64,000 nt of DNA from an uncultured bacterium (lineage in GTDB: Bacteria; Verrucomicrobiota; Lentisphaeria; Victivallales; UBA1829), in contig CASEYW010000084.1 of assembly GCA_949292215.1 (NCBI GenBank), positions 1 through 64,000 on the forward strand, in the 5' to 3' direction. Below the pieces are notes generated by a model. The model did not search any database. It was given only the letters and a program-made list of their open reading frames with translations, and was not told the DNA's origin. The position numbers and the translations under genes are program-made. Shown here one piece after another: positions 37,059 through 45,952 of this stretch; position 1 is the stretch's first letter; each line of letters starts with the position of its first letter.

Positions 37059-37097
37059 AAGAAAAAAGCAAAACAAGAGGAGGATGGTTTCGTTGCA

Positions 37098-38060
37098 ATG
37101 AGTGAAATCAAATACAAATCCATGTTGAAGCGTTTTGAGGGGAATCCGCTGTTTTGTCCGGAGGAGTTTCCATTCGGGGCGGCGGATCAGGTGTTTAATC
37201 CCGGGCAGGTGAGAACTCCGGACGGTCGGACGATTCTTCTGCTTTCGGTCATCATGCGCAACGAGCGCCATGCGCGCTGTCATGTGGCGGAAAGTTCTGA
37301 CGGAATCCATTTTGAGATACAGGAAAAGCCGCTGTTTTCCGTCGATCCGGAAAAGCCGTTCGGTAGTCTTGATTTTCATCCGATCGACTGCCGCGTGACC
37401 TGGTTTCCGGAAGACGGGTGCTACTACATTATGCGTCCCGCGAATTCCGAATGGGGATGCTGCGCCCTGCTTTACAGGACCATGGATTTCCGGACGGTGG
37501 AACCAGTGGAGGTGATTGCGCTGCCGCACAACCGTGTGCCATGTCTTTTTCCGGAAAAAATCGGGGGAAAATATGTGCGTCTGGACCGACCGTACAGCGT
37601 CGGGGCTCCCTACGAGAAGTCATTTGCGAATATCTGGATCTCATACTCGCCTGATCTGATCCACTGGGGAGAGCACCGTCCGCTGCTGCAACGGAATTTC
37701 ATGCCGTGGAACGGGCTTAAGGTCGGTCCTGCGGTTCCCGTTCGAACGGAGGAAGGATGGCTCGAACTGATTCATGGCGTGCAGAATACGTTTATCGGCT
37801 GGCGGTACAGTCTTGGCGCGGTGCTGTTGGATCTGGAGCATCCCGACCGCATCATTGGTCGGATGAACCGTTACCTGCTCACGCCGGAAACGCCCTTTGA
37901 GCGGCAGGGCGTGATTCCCGAGGTTGTGTTTGCCACCGGTGCAATTGTCGATCCCGAAACGCGGGAACTTCGTGTCTACTACGGCGGTGCTGACACCACT
38001 GTCAATCTTGCAACGGGAAATCTGGATGAAATCATCGAAGGATGCCTGAAAGGAATTTGA
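37098..38060 (+). CDS. GH130 glycoside phosphorylase
   Basis: 320 residues, the usual size of GH130 enzymes. Family features are FEGNPLF, QVFNPGQVRTPDGRTILLLS, CHVAESSDGIHFE, GSLDFHPIDCRVTWFPEDG, VRLDRPYSVGAPYEKSFANI and GLKVGPAVPVRTEEGWLELI. GH130 enzymes phosphorolyse beta-mannosides or hydrolyse some, in the cytoplasm. The ATG at 37098 lies 14 bases after GAGGAGG, longer than usual. It is followed two bases after its stop by the alpha-galactosidase ATG, so the pair fits intracellular breakdown of galactomannan fragments (inference). Confidence 0.88.
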   Translation: MSEIKYKSMLKRFEGNPLFCPEEFPFGAADQVFNPGQVRTPDGRTILLLSVIMRNERHARCHVAESSDGIHFEIQEKPLFSVDPEKPFGSLDFHPIDCRVTWFPEDGCYYIMRPANSEWGCCALLYRTMDFRTVEPVEVIALPHNRVPCLFPEKIGGKYVRLDRPYSVGAPYEKSFANIWISYSPDLIHWGEHRPLLQRNFMPWNGLKVGPAVPVRTEEGWLELIHGVQNTFIGWRYSLGAVLLDLEHPDRIIGRMNRYLLTPETPFERQGVIPEVVFATGAIVDPETRELRVYYGGADTTVNLATGNLDEIIEGCLKGI

Positions 38061-38062
38061 AT

Positions 38063-40216
38063 ATGAACATTCAATCGGATCGGAACGGACGGCGGTTTCT
38101 GCTGAGTGCCGGGAACATGTCGTATGCACTGGAACTGGACGCGGAGGACCGTCCTGTCAATCTTTACTGGGGAAGAAAGCTCGATCGGATGGAGGATCTG
38201 CCCTCGCTGGATGACCGCCGGCAGAATCGTCACCGTTCGCCGCGGCAGAGCGGCGCAGTCTGTCAGGAGTATCCCGCATTTTATGGGGAGTTCTACGACG
38301 AATGTGCCTTGAAAATCACCTGGTCTGATGGAATCCGTGCAACTCGTTTCCGTTTTCTCGAAGCCGTCAGAGAGGCGGACTGTCTGGTCCTTTCCTTTGA
38401 GGAGAACCTCCACGCGCTGACTTTGAAACTCTTCTACCGTCTTCTGCCGGATTTGAACCTGATGGAGCGATGGAGCGAGCTTCACAATGCGACAGGCTCC
38501 GGAGTTCTGCTGGAAAACTATGCCTCCGCCGCGTGGCAGCTGCCCGGACCCGTTGCGGACTGGCGACTGACTCATCTTGCCGGTCGCTGGGGCCGGGAAG
38601 CAAAACCGGAGCGGCTCATGGTCACGCAGGGAAAGTTCGTGCTGGAGAGCCGGACCGGTCTTTCGGGTCCGTTCCATGTACCGTTCTTCGCGCTTGACGA
38701 CGGCTCCGCGGATGAACTCTCCGGCGAGGTCTTTTTCGGTGCGGTCGAATGGAGCGGAAACTGGAAGATCACAGTCGAACGCGATGCGTTCGATCACACG
38801 GCGGTCATCGGCGGCATCAACGACTTCGATTCCCGTCCCGTGCTGGAGAATGGCGAAACGTTCCGCACCCCCGTCTTCTGCGGGGGCTGGTCCGAGGAAG
38901 GGTTCAGCGGCATGAGCCGGATTCTCCATCGTTATCAGCTTCATCATCTTCTGCCGAAGGAGATTGCGGAAAAACCGATGCCGGTCGTCTTCAACTCCTG
39001 GGGCTGCATCAACATTCATGTAAACGAGGAAAATATTCTCAACGCGGCGCGCAAAGCGCATCGGATCGGTGCGGAACTCTTCGTGATCGACGACGGCTGG
39101 CAGACCTTTCTCGGCGACTGGACTCCCGATCCGGAAAAATTCCCGAACGGCCTGAAGCCCGTCATCGAGGAGGTCCGGAAACTCGGCATGGAGTTCGGGC
39201 TCTGGGTCGAACCCGAATCATTCGAGCTGAAAAGCGGACTCTATCGACAGCATCCGGAGTGGGCAATGGCGTATCCGGGATGTCCGCCGTTCCGGAAGCG
39301 GCGCGACGATGTGGACCGCGATTCCGTCATGCTGAATCTTGCCCGGCGCGATGTCGCAGAGTATCTCTACGCTTCGCTTCACGCTCTGGTAGCGGAGACG
39401 GGAATCCGGTATCTGAAACTGGATATGAACTGTTTCGTAAGCTCGCCCGGGTGGGGGGATCGACCCGGATGGTTCTGGATCGATTACGTCCGCAATCTGC
39501 ATTGGACCTTCGAAACGCTGAGTTCCGATTTCCCCGGGCTCCTGATGGAAAACTGTGCGGCGGGAGCGGGACGTGCCGATCTCTCCATGCAGCGCTGTTT
39601 CGGGCGCATGAACCGTTCCGACAATCAGGATGCGCTCGACATGCTCAAACTCCATGAGAATTTTTCCTATGTGAACCATCCCCGTCTGGCGGGCGGAGCC
39701 TGTCATATCAGCGACTCCATGTTCGGAATCAATCTGCGCCGGACTCCGATGAAATTTCAGGCGTATTGCGGAATGCTCGGTTCACTCGCCTGCGGAAAGG
39801 ACCTGATGCACTGTTCCGAGGAGGAACTCGACGAAATCCGGTCCTATACGGATCTTTACAAGAAGATCCGGCATGTGACGAATTTCGGGGACTTCTGCCG
39901 TCTGGCGAGCAATTATACGCATCCGTATGCGATTTACGAGTATCTTCTGCCTGACCGGACGGAGGCGGTTGTCTTTGTGCTTGGCGCTTCGATCCAGTTC
40001 AGTGACAAAATTCCGCCGATCCGTGTGCCGGGACTTCTGCCTGATGCGGTCTATACGGTCACTTGTTACGGGAACCGGGTTCAGACGAACGATTACTCCG
40101 CAAGCATCCGGGAGTACCGCGATCTCTCCGGACTCGGTGCTGCCAATGCTGGAATCCGGGTAGAACTCCTGGGCGACTACGACTGCCGGATTCTCCATTT
40201 CCAGCTCCGGAAGTGA
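38063..40216 (+). CDS. alpha-galactosidase (GH36)
   Basis: 717 residues, no signal peptide. An N-terminal beta-sandwich is followed by the TIM barrel with VFNSWGCINIHVNEENI, DDGWQTFLGDWTPDPEKFP, GLWVEPESFELKSGLYRQHP, the nucleophile motif LKLDMNC and the acid/base motif RSDNQD. Together with family length this is a secure GH36 call. It would remove alpha-galactosyl side chains from oligosaccharides in the cytoplasm. AAAGGA precedes the ATG at 38063; an ATG at 38042 overlapping GH130 is less likely. It ends the operon. Confidence 0.92.
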   Translation: MNIQSDRNGRRFLLSAGNMSYALELDAEDRPVNLYWGRKLDRMEDLPSLDDRRQNRHRSPRQSGAVCQEYPAFYGEFYDECALKITWSDGIRATRFRFLEAVREADCLVLSFEENLHALTLKLFYRLLPDLNLMERWSELHNATGSGVLLENYASAAWQLPGPVADWRLTHLAGRWGREAKPERLMVTQGKFVLESRTGLSGPFHVPFFALDDGSADELSGEVFFGAVEWSGNWKITVERDAFDHTAVIGGINDFDSRPVLENGETFRTPVFCGGWSEEGFSGMSRILHRYQLHHLLPKEIAEKPMPVVFNSWGCINIHVNEENILNAARKAHRIGAELFVIDDGWQTFLGDWTPDPEKFPNGLKPVIEEVRKLGMEFGLWVEPESFELKSGLYRQHPEWAMAYPGCPPFRKRRDDVDRDSVMLNLARRDVAEYLYASLHALVAETGIRYLKLDMNCFVSSPGWGDRPGWFWIDYVRNLHWTFETLSSDFPGLLMENCAAGAGRADLSMQRCFGRMNRSDNQDALDMLKLHENFSYVNHPRLAGGACHISDSMFGINLRRTPMKFQAYCGMLGSLACGKDLMHCSEEELDEIRSYTDLYKKIRHVTNFGDFCRLASNYTHPYAIYEYLLPDRTEAVVFVLGASIQFSDKIPPIRVPGLLPDAVYTVTCYGNRVQTNDYSASIREYRDLSGLGAANAGIRVELLGDYDCRILHFQLRK

Positions 40217-40429
40217 GTTCCGGCTGCTTACCGGGCATGAGTTTTCCGCGTTCAGGGGCCGGGAAACGCGACTGTCATCGCCGGTCCCGTTTTCCGGCAG
40301 TCTTCCTTCCGGACCTTCCAGACCACAGAATCTGCGGCTGCCGCCATCATCTGCGGCAGAAGAATTCACAGGAGAAAGAGCAGAGTCCTGTATACAAATA
40401 AAAAAGTCTGTCTTATTTTTTCCTTCCGT

Positions 40430-40798
40430 TCAACGGTTTCTGGCGAGTTCCCGGGCGGCCTGTTCCGCCGTGATTTCTCCCTGTTCCAGTTTCCGGATGA
40501 TTTCCATGCGGGCATTCCGCTGTTTTTCATCCAGAGCGCGCAGGTTGGCAATGACCCGGTCGAGACGTGCCCGCACGGTCGGATAAGATAGCTTCAGCGC
40601 CTTGCCCACCTCTTTCAGCGAACCGGCGGAGAGTACGAACAATTCGATGAATTCGCGATCCTCAGGACTCAGGCGCGCAAGACGAGGCAGGGCGATCCGT
40701 CCTTCGATGGTCAGGCGGCATTCTCCACAGACCAGTCGTTCAATATCCAGTTCTCCGCCGCAATTCCGGCACCGGGTGGAAAAATGATCTTTCAGCAT
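40430..40798 (-). CDS. DUF2089 family small regulator
   Basis: 122 residues. N-terminal zinc-ribbon-like CxxC pair (CRNCGGELDIERLVCGEC), a linker, then a helix-turn-helix like sigma region 4 (LSPEDREFIELFVLSAGSLK, EVGKALKLSYPTVRARLDRV). The ATG at 40798 follows GGAG at the right spacing; the upstream ATG at 40810 has no ribosome site. The promoter region carries a long inverted repeat. DUF2089 proteins are thought to be transcriptional regulators, targets unknown. The gene is alone on the minus strand. Confidence 0.88.
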   Translation of the reverse strand: MLKDHFSTRCRNCGGELDIERLVCGECRLTIEGRIALPRLARLSPEDREFIELFVLSAGSLKEVGKALKLSYPTVRARLDRVIANLRALDEKQRNARMEIIRKLEQGEITAEQAARELARNR

Positions 40799-40817
40799 GA
40801 TTTTCTCCATTTTTTAT

Positions 40818-40846
40818 ATTATACTGTATTTTTTTAATAAAATCAA
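40818..40846 (-). promoter_or_regulatory. promoter of the DUF2089 gene
   Basis: Leftward TTGATT (40846-40841), 17-base spacer, perfect TATAAT (40823-40818), 20 bases before the ATG. Confidence 0.75.
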
Positions 40847-40871
40847 TATTGTTATAAATAAAATTGATTTT
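40839..40871. promoter_or_regulatory. 9-bp inverted repeat over the DUF2089 -35 box
   Basis: AAAATCAAT (40839-40847) and ATTGATTTT (40863-40871), perfect arms with a 15-base centre. The left arm contains the -35 box, an ideal place for a repressor. Autoregulation by the DUF2089 protein is a guess. Confidence 0.5.
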
Positions 40872-40977
40872 TTATTGAATAAAATTTTAATGATCCGGTG
40901 ATTTTGCGCTTTTGATTCAAGAGGGAAGAAGAAAAAAAAAGTGCCGGAATGGATGAAAAAAAAAGTCATTTTCAGGG

Positions 40978-41006
40978 TTGAAAAATAGGGGAAAATGCGA
41001 TAAAGT
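40978..41006 (+). promoter_or_regulatory. probable promoter of the phosphatase gene
   Basis: TTGAAA (40978-40983), 17-base spacer, TAAAGT (41001-41006), about 35 bases before the GTG start. Confidence 0.4.
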
Positions 41007-41041
41007 GTAAGCATATCCATATTTTAACGCGAGGAACGATT

Positions 41042-42466
41042 GTGACAGTAACTTTTTGGCTGATTCTTCTGGCAGCTCTGGTGGTGTGTCTTGCAATTTA
41101 CTGCACCCACATGCGCATCAGGATCCTGATCCTGAGGAGAAAACTCGCGGATTCCTATCACAAGCGGGCGGAAACGACCCGGTTTCTGGATATTTTTGCC
41201 CAGAACATCCGGACAACGGATGAAATTGAAAACTGGATGAATGTGACTGCCCGATATGTGGGCGACCTGGTGGAGGCGCAGTCGGTATGCGTGTTTACTC
41301 TGGAAGGCGATTTTCTCCGTGCGGTCGGAGTTTTTGGCGCGTTTCCGCCGCTTTCCAACCGCCGTGCCGCCGATTACATCCTGACCAAACCGAAATACGT
41401 TCTTGAAACACTGAAGCGGGACCGGTTCAAAGTCGGAGAAGGGTTCATCGGAGAGGTCGCACAGAATCGCGAGGATGTCTATTTGACCGATCCATCGACC
41501 GATGCGCGGATCGCCGATCTTGGAAATTCCGTCGTGCCGATTCATACGCTTATGGCGGTACCCCTTGTGAATGAGGGGAAAGTGACCGGAGTCATCTGTG
41601 CGGTCAACAGCAAGCGGATGGACAGTCCATTCACCACGGAGCAGTTCGGGCGTTTCAAGTTCATTGCTTCGCAGGTGGTGCTTGCGCAGAACATCATTCA
41701 GGTGTACTCCAACCTCAGTGAACAGCAGCGGATCAATCAGGAGTTGAGTTTTGCGCGCAACCTTCAACTCTCGATGATGCCGAAAAAGTTCCCGATGTGG
41801 GGACGGTTTGTGATTCACGCCTTTACACGCGCGTCGAAGGAGGTCAGCGGCGACTTCTACGATTTTGTTCAGATTGATGATAACCGTCTGCTTGTCGTTA
41901 TCGGCGACGCCTGCGGGAAAGGGATTCCCGCCTGCATGATCATGGCGATGACCCGTTCGTTCATTCGCTCGAATATCAACCATTTTGTTTCGCTGAAGGA
42001 GCTGCTGCGGGAACTGAACGAGAACCTCTATCGAGATACTGTCGATGAACGTTATATCACGCTCGGCTGCTGTCTGATCAACAAAAAGGAATCTACTGTG
42101 GAGTATGCGCGTGCGGGGCATACGCCGCTGCTGCTCTACCTGCGCGAGCACATCCGGTCCATCAATCCTGAAGGTTCGGGGCTCGGGCTTCTGCCGAGCG
42201 AGCTGGCGGATTTCGACACCCTCTGCACCGAGATCACTCCCCATACCACCATGCTGATGTTCACGGACGGGATCAACGAAACCACCAATGAACAGGATGA
42301 ATTTTACGGAATTCCCCGTTTGACGGAAATCTACAAACAAAGTTGCGCGCGCGGAGATTCCCTGGAGGATACGATCAAGACAATCATGGAGTCCGTGGAC
42401 AAATTCTCCGAAGTGCATAAAGAACAGGAAGACGATCAGACCATGGTGCTGATCAAGCATATTTAA
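41042..42466 (+). CDS. GAF-SpoIIE PP2C-type serine phosphatase
   Basis: 474 residues starting at GTG (41042), with GAGGAA five bases upstream. An N-terminal membrane helix (FWLILLAALVVCLAIYC) is followed by a GAF domain (about 60-215; GEGFIGEVAQNREDVYLTDP, TLMAVPLVNEGKVTGVICAV) and the SpoIIE phosphatase (ARNLQLSMMPKKFPMWGRF, KEVSGDFYDFVQIDDNRLLV, IGDACGKGIPACMIMAMTRS, ARAGHTPLLLYLREH, LMFTDGINETTNEQDEFYGI). These enzymes dephosphorylate anti-anti-sigma factors in partner switching; no STAS or anti-sigma gene is nearby. Confidence 0.92.
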   Translation: MTVTFWLILLAALVVCLAIYCTHMRIRILILRRKLADSYHKRAETTRFLDIFAQNIRTTDEIENWMNVTARYVGDLVEAQSVCVFTLEGDFLRAVGVFGAFPPLSNRRAADYILTKPKYVLETLKRDRFKVGEGFIGEVAQNREDVYLTDPSTDARIADLGNSVVPIHTLMAVPLVNEGKVTGVICAVNSKRMDSPFTTEQFGRFKFIASQVVLAQNIIQVYSNLSEQQRINQELSFARNLQLSMMPKKFPMWGRFVIHAFTRASKEVSGDFYDFVQIDDNRLLVVIGDACGKGIPACMIMAMTRSFIRSNINHFVSLKELLRELNENLYRDTVDERYITLGCCLINKKESTVEYARAGHTPLLLYLREHIRSINPEGSGLGLLPSELADFDTLCTEITPHTTMLMFTDGINETTNEQDEFYGIPRLTEIYKQSCARGDSLEDTIKTIMESVDKFSEVHKEQEDDQTMVLIKHI

Positions 42467-42489
42467 GAAAAGTAGAGAAAGGAAGACGT

Positions 42490-42807
42490 ATGTTTGCAAA
42501 ACGACTGCTTCTGTTTCCGGGACTTCTCCTTTGCGCTGCGCTCTTCCTCTGTTCCTGTTCTTCTACGAAAGACGGGAAGAAAGAGGAGGCCCCGAAATCG
42601 GCTGAACAGGAAAATCCAGCAATCAGGAAAGCCCGGGAGGAATGGAAAAAATTTGTGGCGGAACGCGAAGCGGAAGAGCAGCGCCGTCATGATATGACCT
42701 CAATGCAGAATGACAATATGAAGGTTTTTCCGTGGAGAAGCGGTTCCGGACGCCGCAGCGAACAGCTGCATGAACAAAGTGACAACAGTGTATTTAAATT
42801 GTGGTGA
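42490..42807 (+). CDS. small lipoprotein of unknown function
   Basis: 105 residues. Lipoprotein signal MFAKRLLLFPGLLLCAALFL then lipobox CSC. The mature part is highly charged and helical (KAREEWKKFVAEREAEEQRR), perhaps a short coiled coil, ending FKLW. AAGGAAG precedes the ATG. It lies 24 bases after the phosphatase and six bases before hldD, so they may be one transcript. No family recognised. Confidence 0.75.
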   Translation: MFAKRLLLFPGLLLCAALFLCSCSSTKDGKKEEAPKSAEQENPAIRKAREEWKKFVAEREAEEQRRHDMTSMQNDNMKVFPWRSGSGRRSEQLHEQSDNSVFKLW

Positions 42808-42812
42808 GGTGA

Positions 42813-43784
42813 ATGATGAAATATATTGTAACCGGAGCCGCCGGACTTATCGGTGGTGCTGTGGTGTCTGCCCTGAACCAGCAGGGGGAAACCGATATCC
42901 TTGCTGTGGATCATCTTGGATCTTCCGAAAAGTGGATGAATTTGCGGCCGTTGAAATTCAGCGATTATCTGGAGAAGGATCTTTTCCGTCGCCGTCTGAA
43001 TGAGGGAGCCTTCCGGGATTGCGGCATTGAAGCGATCATCCACATGGGGGCCTGTTCCTCCACTACGGAACGCGATGCCTCCTACCTGGCCGACAACAAC
43101 TTTAATGTGACCAAGGAACTGGCTGAATTTGCCGTCCGGAACAGTATCCGCTTTCTTTATGCTTCCAGTGCAGCAACTTACGGCGGCGGTGAGCACGGAT
43201 ATGTTGATGACGAAGATGCCATGGATCAGCTCCGTCCCCTGAACATGTACGGGTATTCAAAGCTGATGTTCGATCTCTGGGCGAAACGCTGCGGAATTCT
43301 TGATTCCATTACCGGAATGAAGTTTACCAACGTATTCGGCCCGAACGAGAAGCACAAGGGGGGAATGCGCAGTATGGTCCTTCGTGCGTTTGAACAGATT
43401 ACGGAGACCGGAAAAGTCAAGCTCTTCAAGTCTGATCGTCCCGAGTATGCCGATGGGGAACAGAAACGCGATTTCATCTATGTAAAGGATGTCGCGCAGA
43501 TGATCCTTGCGCTGATGCGCATCAACGCCAAAGGCATCTACAACATCGGCAGCGGAAGAGCGGAAACCTGGAATGAACTTGTGACGGAGGTTTTCCGCGC
43601 CCTCGGGAGAACGCCGGAAATTGAATATATCGACATGCCGGAGACCCTGAAAGGCAAATATCAGTATTACACTTGCGCGGATATGACGAAGTTCAATGCG
43701 TTGAACACCGGTTTTGCCGCGCGTCCCCTTTCCGTCACGGTTGGCGACTATGTCCGGAACCATTTGATCCCGGAGAACAGCTGA
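42813..43784 (+). CDS. hldD: ADP-L-glycero-D-manno-heptose-6-epimerase
   Basis: 323 residues of the extended SDR family. NAD(P) motif GAAGLIGG (residues 8-15), IIHMGACSSTTERDASYLAD, YASSAATYGGGEHGY, catalytic YGYSK (Y146, K150), and GMKFTNVFGPNEKHKGGMRS, matching HldD (RfaD). It makes the last step of ADP-L,D-heptose, needed for the lipopolysaccharide inner core. Two ATG codons in a row at 42813. It points to a heptose-containing outer membrane. Confidence 0.93.
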   Translation: MMKYIVTGAAGLIGGAVVSALNQQGETDILAVDHLGSSEKWMNLRPLKFSDYLEKDLFRRRLNEGAFRDCGIEAIIHMGACSSTTERDASYLADNNFNVTKELAEFAVRNSIRFLYASSAATYGGGEHGYVDDEDAMDQLRPLNMYGYSKLMFDLWAKRCGILDSITGMKFTNVFGPNEKHKGGMRSMVLRAFEQITETGKVKLFKSDRPEYADGEQKRDFIYVKDVAQMILALMRINAKGIYNIGSGRAETWNELVTEVFRALGRTPEIEYIDMPETLKGKYQYYTCADMTKFNALNTGFAARPLSVTVGDYVRNHLIPENS

Positions 43785-43785
43785 G

Positions 43786-44271
43786 ATGCGGAATCTGCTG
43801 ACATTGCTTCCGGCTGTTCCGGTGCTTCTGCTCTGTGCATCCTGTGCCATGTTCTCTCCGGAACCGATCGTTCTGACGGAAAAGGATTCCGGGTCCGTCA
43901 TTGAAGTGAAAACGGGCGATACCATCGCCATCCGCCTTGAGGCGAATCCCACGACAGGATATCTCTGGATGAGAAGCGTTCCCAATGACATGGTTGTCCG
44001 GGAGGTGGACAATCAGTACGTTCCGCTGAAAGGGCGGACGGCAAAGCCTGTCGCCGGAGCTCCCGCGGCAAAGTTGTTCACCTATGTGGTCACGGGACCC
44101 GGAGAAGCGGGAATCAAAATGGAGTATCGGCGTCCGTGGGAAAGCGGAAAGGCTCCGCTGAAGACGTTCGACATCATGCTCCGGGCTACGGGGGAATCCA
44201 TGTTTGAACAGGAGAACGGACGCGACGGAACAAGGCGTGTCGGTTCCAAAGGACAGGTGGAATACCGCTGA
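43786..44271 (+). CDS. inhibitor I42 (chagasin-like) lipoprotein
   Basis: 161 residues. Lipoprotein signal MRNLLTLLPAVPVLLLCASC, then the I42 fold with the loop motifs ANPTTGYLW (first loop), a central Gly-rich loop, and EYRRPWESG (last loop). Chagasin-type proteins inhibit papain-like cysteine proteases. It starts one base after hldD ends and precedes a glycosyltransferase gene, so it is in an envelope operon. Its role could be protection from host or competitor proteases or control of an own protease; this is inference. Confidence 0.85.
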   Translation: MRNLLTLLPAVPVLLLCASCAMFSPEPIVLTEKDSGSVIEVKTGDTIAIRLEANPTTGYLWMRSVPNDMVVREVDNQYVPLKGRTAKPVAGAPAAKLFTYVVTGPGEAGIKMEYRRPWESGKAPLKTFDIMLRATGESMFEQENGRDGTRRVGSKGQVEYR

Positions 44272-44320
44272 CGGCAGCTTCCGTTTTCCGCAGCGGAAAT
44301 GGCAGGAATCGAAAAACGAC

Positions 44321-45952
44321 ATGATCTATGAAGAGAAAAAAAACAGCGGTTTTTCCACGGTGCTGTTTCTTGCCGCGGTATTTCTGCTGACGGTTTCTCC
44401 GTGGGCGCTGGAACTCCGTTCCCTCTACTGGAACGAGGGAACATTCGCTGCAATTGTCCGGGAGATTGCTTCGTTTCCTCCGCTTCTGACCCTGCACGGA
44501 GAAAACGCATCGGGAGTTTTTCCGCTGTATCCGCTGATTGTGAAGGTCATTCATTCCTGCGGCGCCGGAATGGAGTTCAGTCTTCGGATTGTTCCGGTAA
44601 TTGCTCTGGCGATTCTCGTCATGATTGTCTGGCTCTGCTGTTACAGGGCGTCGGGGTGGCAGGCTGCAGCCGCCGGAACCGCGGTGATGATTTCCAGCAT
44701 GATCGTCATCGATAAAGGATTGGAAGGCAATCCGGTCATGCTGACGGCTCTCGGGATTTTTGCCTGCTGGCTGATCTGGTTTGATCTCGGGGCATGGCGA
44801 GGCGATTGGGGGGCAGCTTGGCTCGCCAGTGGACTCGTCGCCGGTTTGTTGTTTTATACCGCCGGCTGGCAGGGACTTTTCATGACGGTTGTACCGCTGC
44901 TGTTTCTGCGCCGTCCGCTGACACTTTGGACGAAACCCCGCGGACCCGGATTCGTCTTTGCCGTTGGATTGATTCTCATCTTCATCCTTGCGTGGGGACT
45001 GCCGCGGTGGCATGCCGGATTCGCAGGTGCCTTCCGGCCGGATTATACTTCTCCGGAAGGAACGGGAACCTATCTGATCCAGCTTGTAGTGTTTCCGTTT
45101 GAAGCAGCATTCCGTCTTCTGCCATGGAGTATTTTCGCCTGGGCGCCGTTCTGTCCGGCGATCATCCAGCTGGATAAGAATCCTCTGCTCGGGAAGTATC
45201 TCCGGACCCTCTTTGTTGTCCTGTTCTGCATCCTCTGGTTTTCCCCGGAGACGGAAGGACGGGACATCGTGTGCCTGGTTCCTCCTCTGGCGGTTCTGAT
45301 CGGCTTGAATTACTGGATCGCTGTGAGACGGTACGGCATGCGTTATCTGCTGCTCTTCAAGATTGCCGGGGTTGCCGCACTGATCTGCGGAATTGGTGCT
45401 CTGCTTTTCTGCCTGCTTCCGGCGGAGCTTGTGGGAAAACTGCCGCTGTCCCGTGATCTTTCTTATCGGCAGGACCCGTTTCTGTTTCTCTTTGGTACGA
45501 TTTACTGTTCGGCGTCGGTCCTGCTTTCTCTGCTTTCGCTTTTTATGGCGCGGAAAGGAGTCCCGATCTGGAAGATGGGACTCCTGGTCTTTTCCGCGTT
45601 TATACTGCTGTACTGGGGTGCGGTAGTGCCTTACAAGGCAGCTCTCCATACAAGACGGGATATGGGGTTCGAACTCCGGAAGGCTCTTGGCGGAAAGACG
45701 GACGGGCTGACGGTCTACAAATACAACACTCTTGCAGGATTGTATCCAGAGTGCCATTACATGGGCGGGAAAATCGTGACAGTGAAAAATGCTTTGGAGC
45801 TCCCCGCAAATGAAAAAGTAATTTATGTGCTTGCTCCGGAGGTGCCGTCGGTACCGGACCGGGCATGGAGAAGCCTCATCAACAGGGAATACAGAAATCA
45901 ACGCCTCGCATTATGGAGAGGCGAACTCAGGGACAATGAAAATGACGAATAA
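44321..45952 (+). CDS. GT39/ArnT-like membrane glycosyltransferase
   Basis: 543 residues with about eleven membrane segments. The N-terminal part shows the first-loop catalytic acid of the PMT/ArnT group (LRSLYWNEGTFAAIVREI) and PLYPLIVKVIHSCG. It transfers a sugar from a polyprenyl-phosphate donor on the periplasmic side, perhaps onto lipid A or protein. The ATG at 44321 has AGGAA about eleven bases upstream; the in-frame extension from 44204 overlaps the I42 gene and has no hydrophobic character. Confidence 0.82.
   Translation: MIYEEKKNSGFSTVLFLAAVFLLTVSPWALELRSLYWNEGTFAAIVREIASFPPLLTLHGENASGVFPLYPLIVKVIHSCGAGMEFSLRIVPVIALAILVMIVWLCCYRASGWQAAAAGTAVMISSMIVIDKGLEGNPVMLTALGIFACWLIWFDLGAWRGDWGAAWLASGLVAGLLFYTAGWQGLFMTVVPLLFLRRPLTLWTKPRGPGFVFAVGLILIFILAWGLPRWHAGFAGAFRPDYTSPEGTGTYLIQLVVFPFEAAFRLLPWSIFAWAPFCPAIIQLDKNPLLGKYLRTLFVVLFCILWFSPETEGRDIVCLVPPLAVLIGLNYWIAVRRYGMRYLLLFKIAGVAALICGIGALLFCLLPAELVGKLPLSRDLSYRQDPFLFLFGTIYCSASVLLSLLSLFMARKGVPIWKMGLLVFSAFILLYWGAVVPYKAALHTRRDMGFELRKALGGKTDGLTVYKYNTLAGLYPECHYMGGKIVTVKNALELPANEKVIYVLAPEVPSVPDRAWRSLINREYRNQRLALWRGELRDNENDE

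Noticed and set aside
37008-37097. N-terminal extension of the GH130 protein
   Set aside because: The perfect -10 box at 37053 lies inside it, and the family begins near the ATG at 37098.
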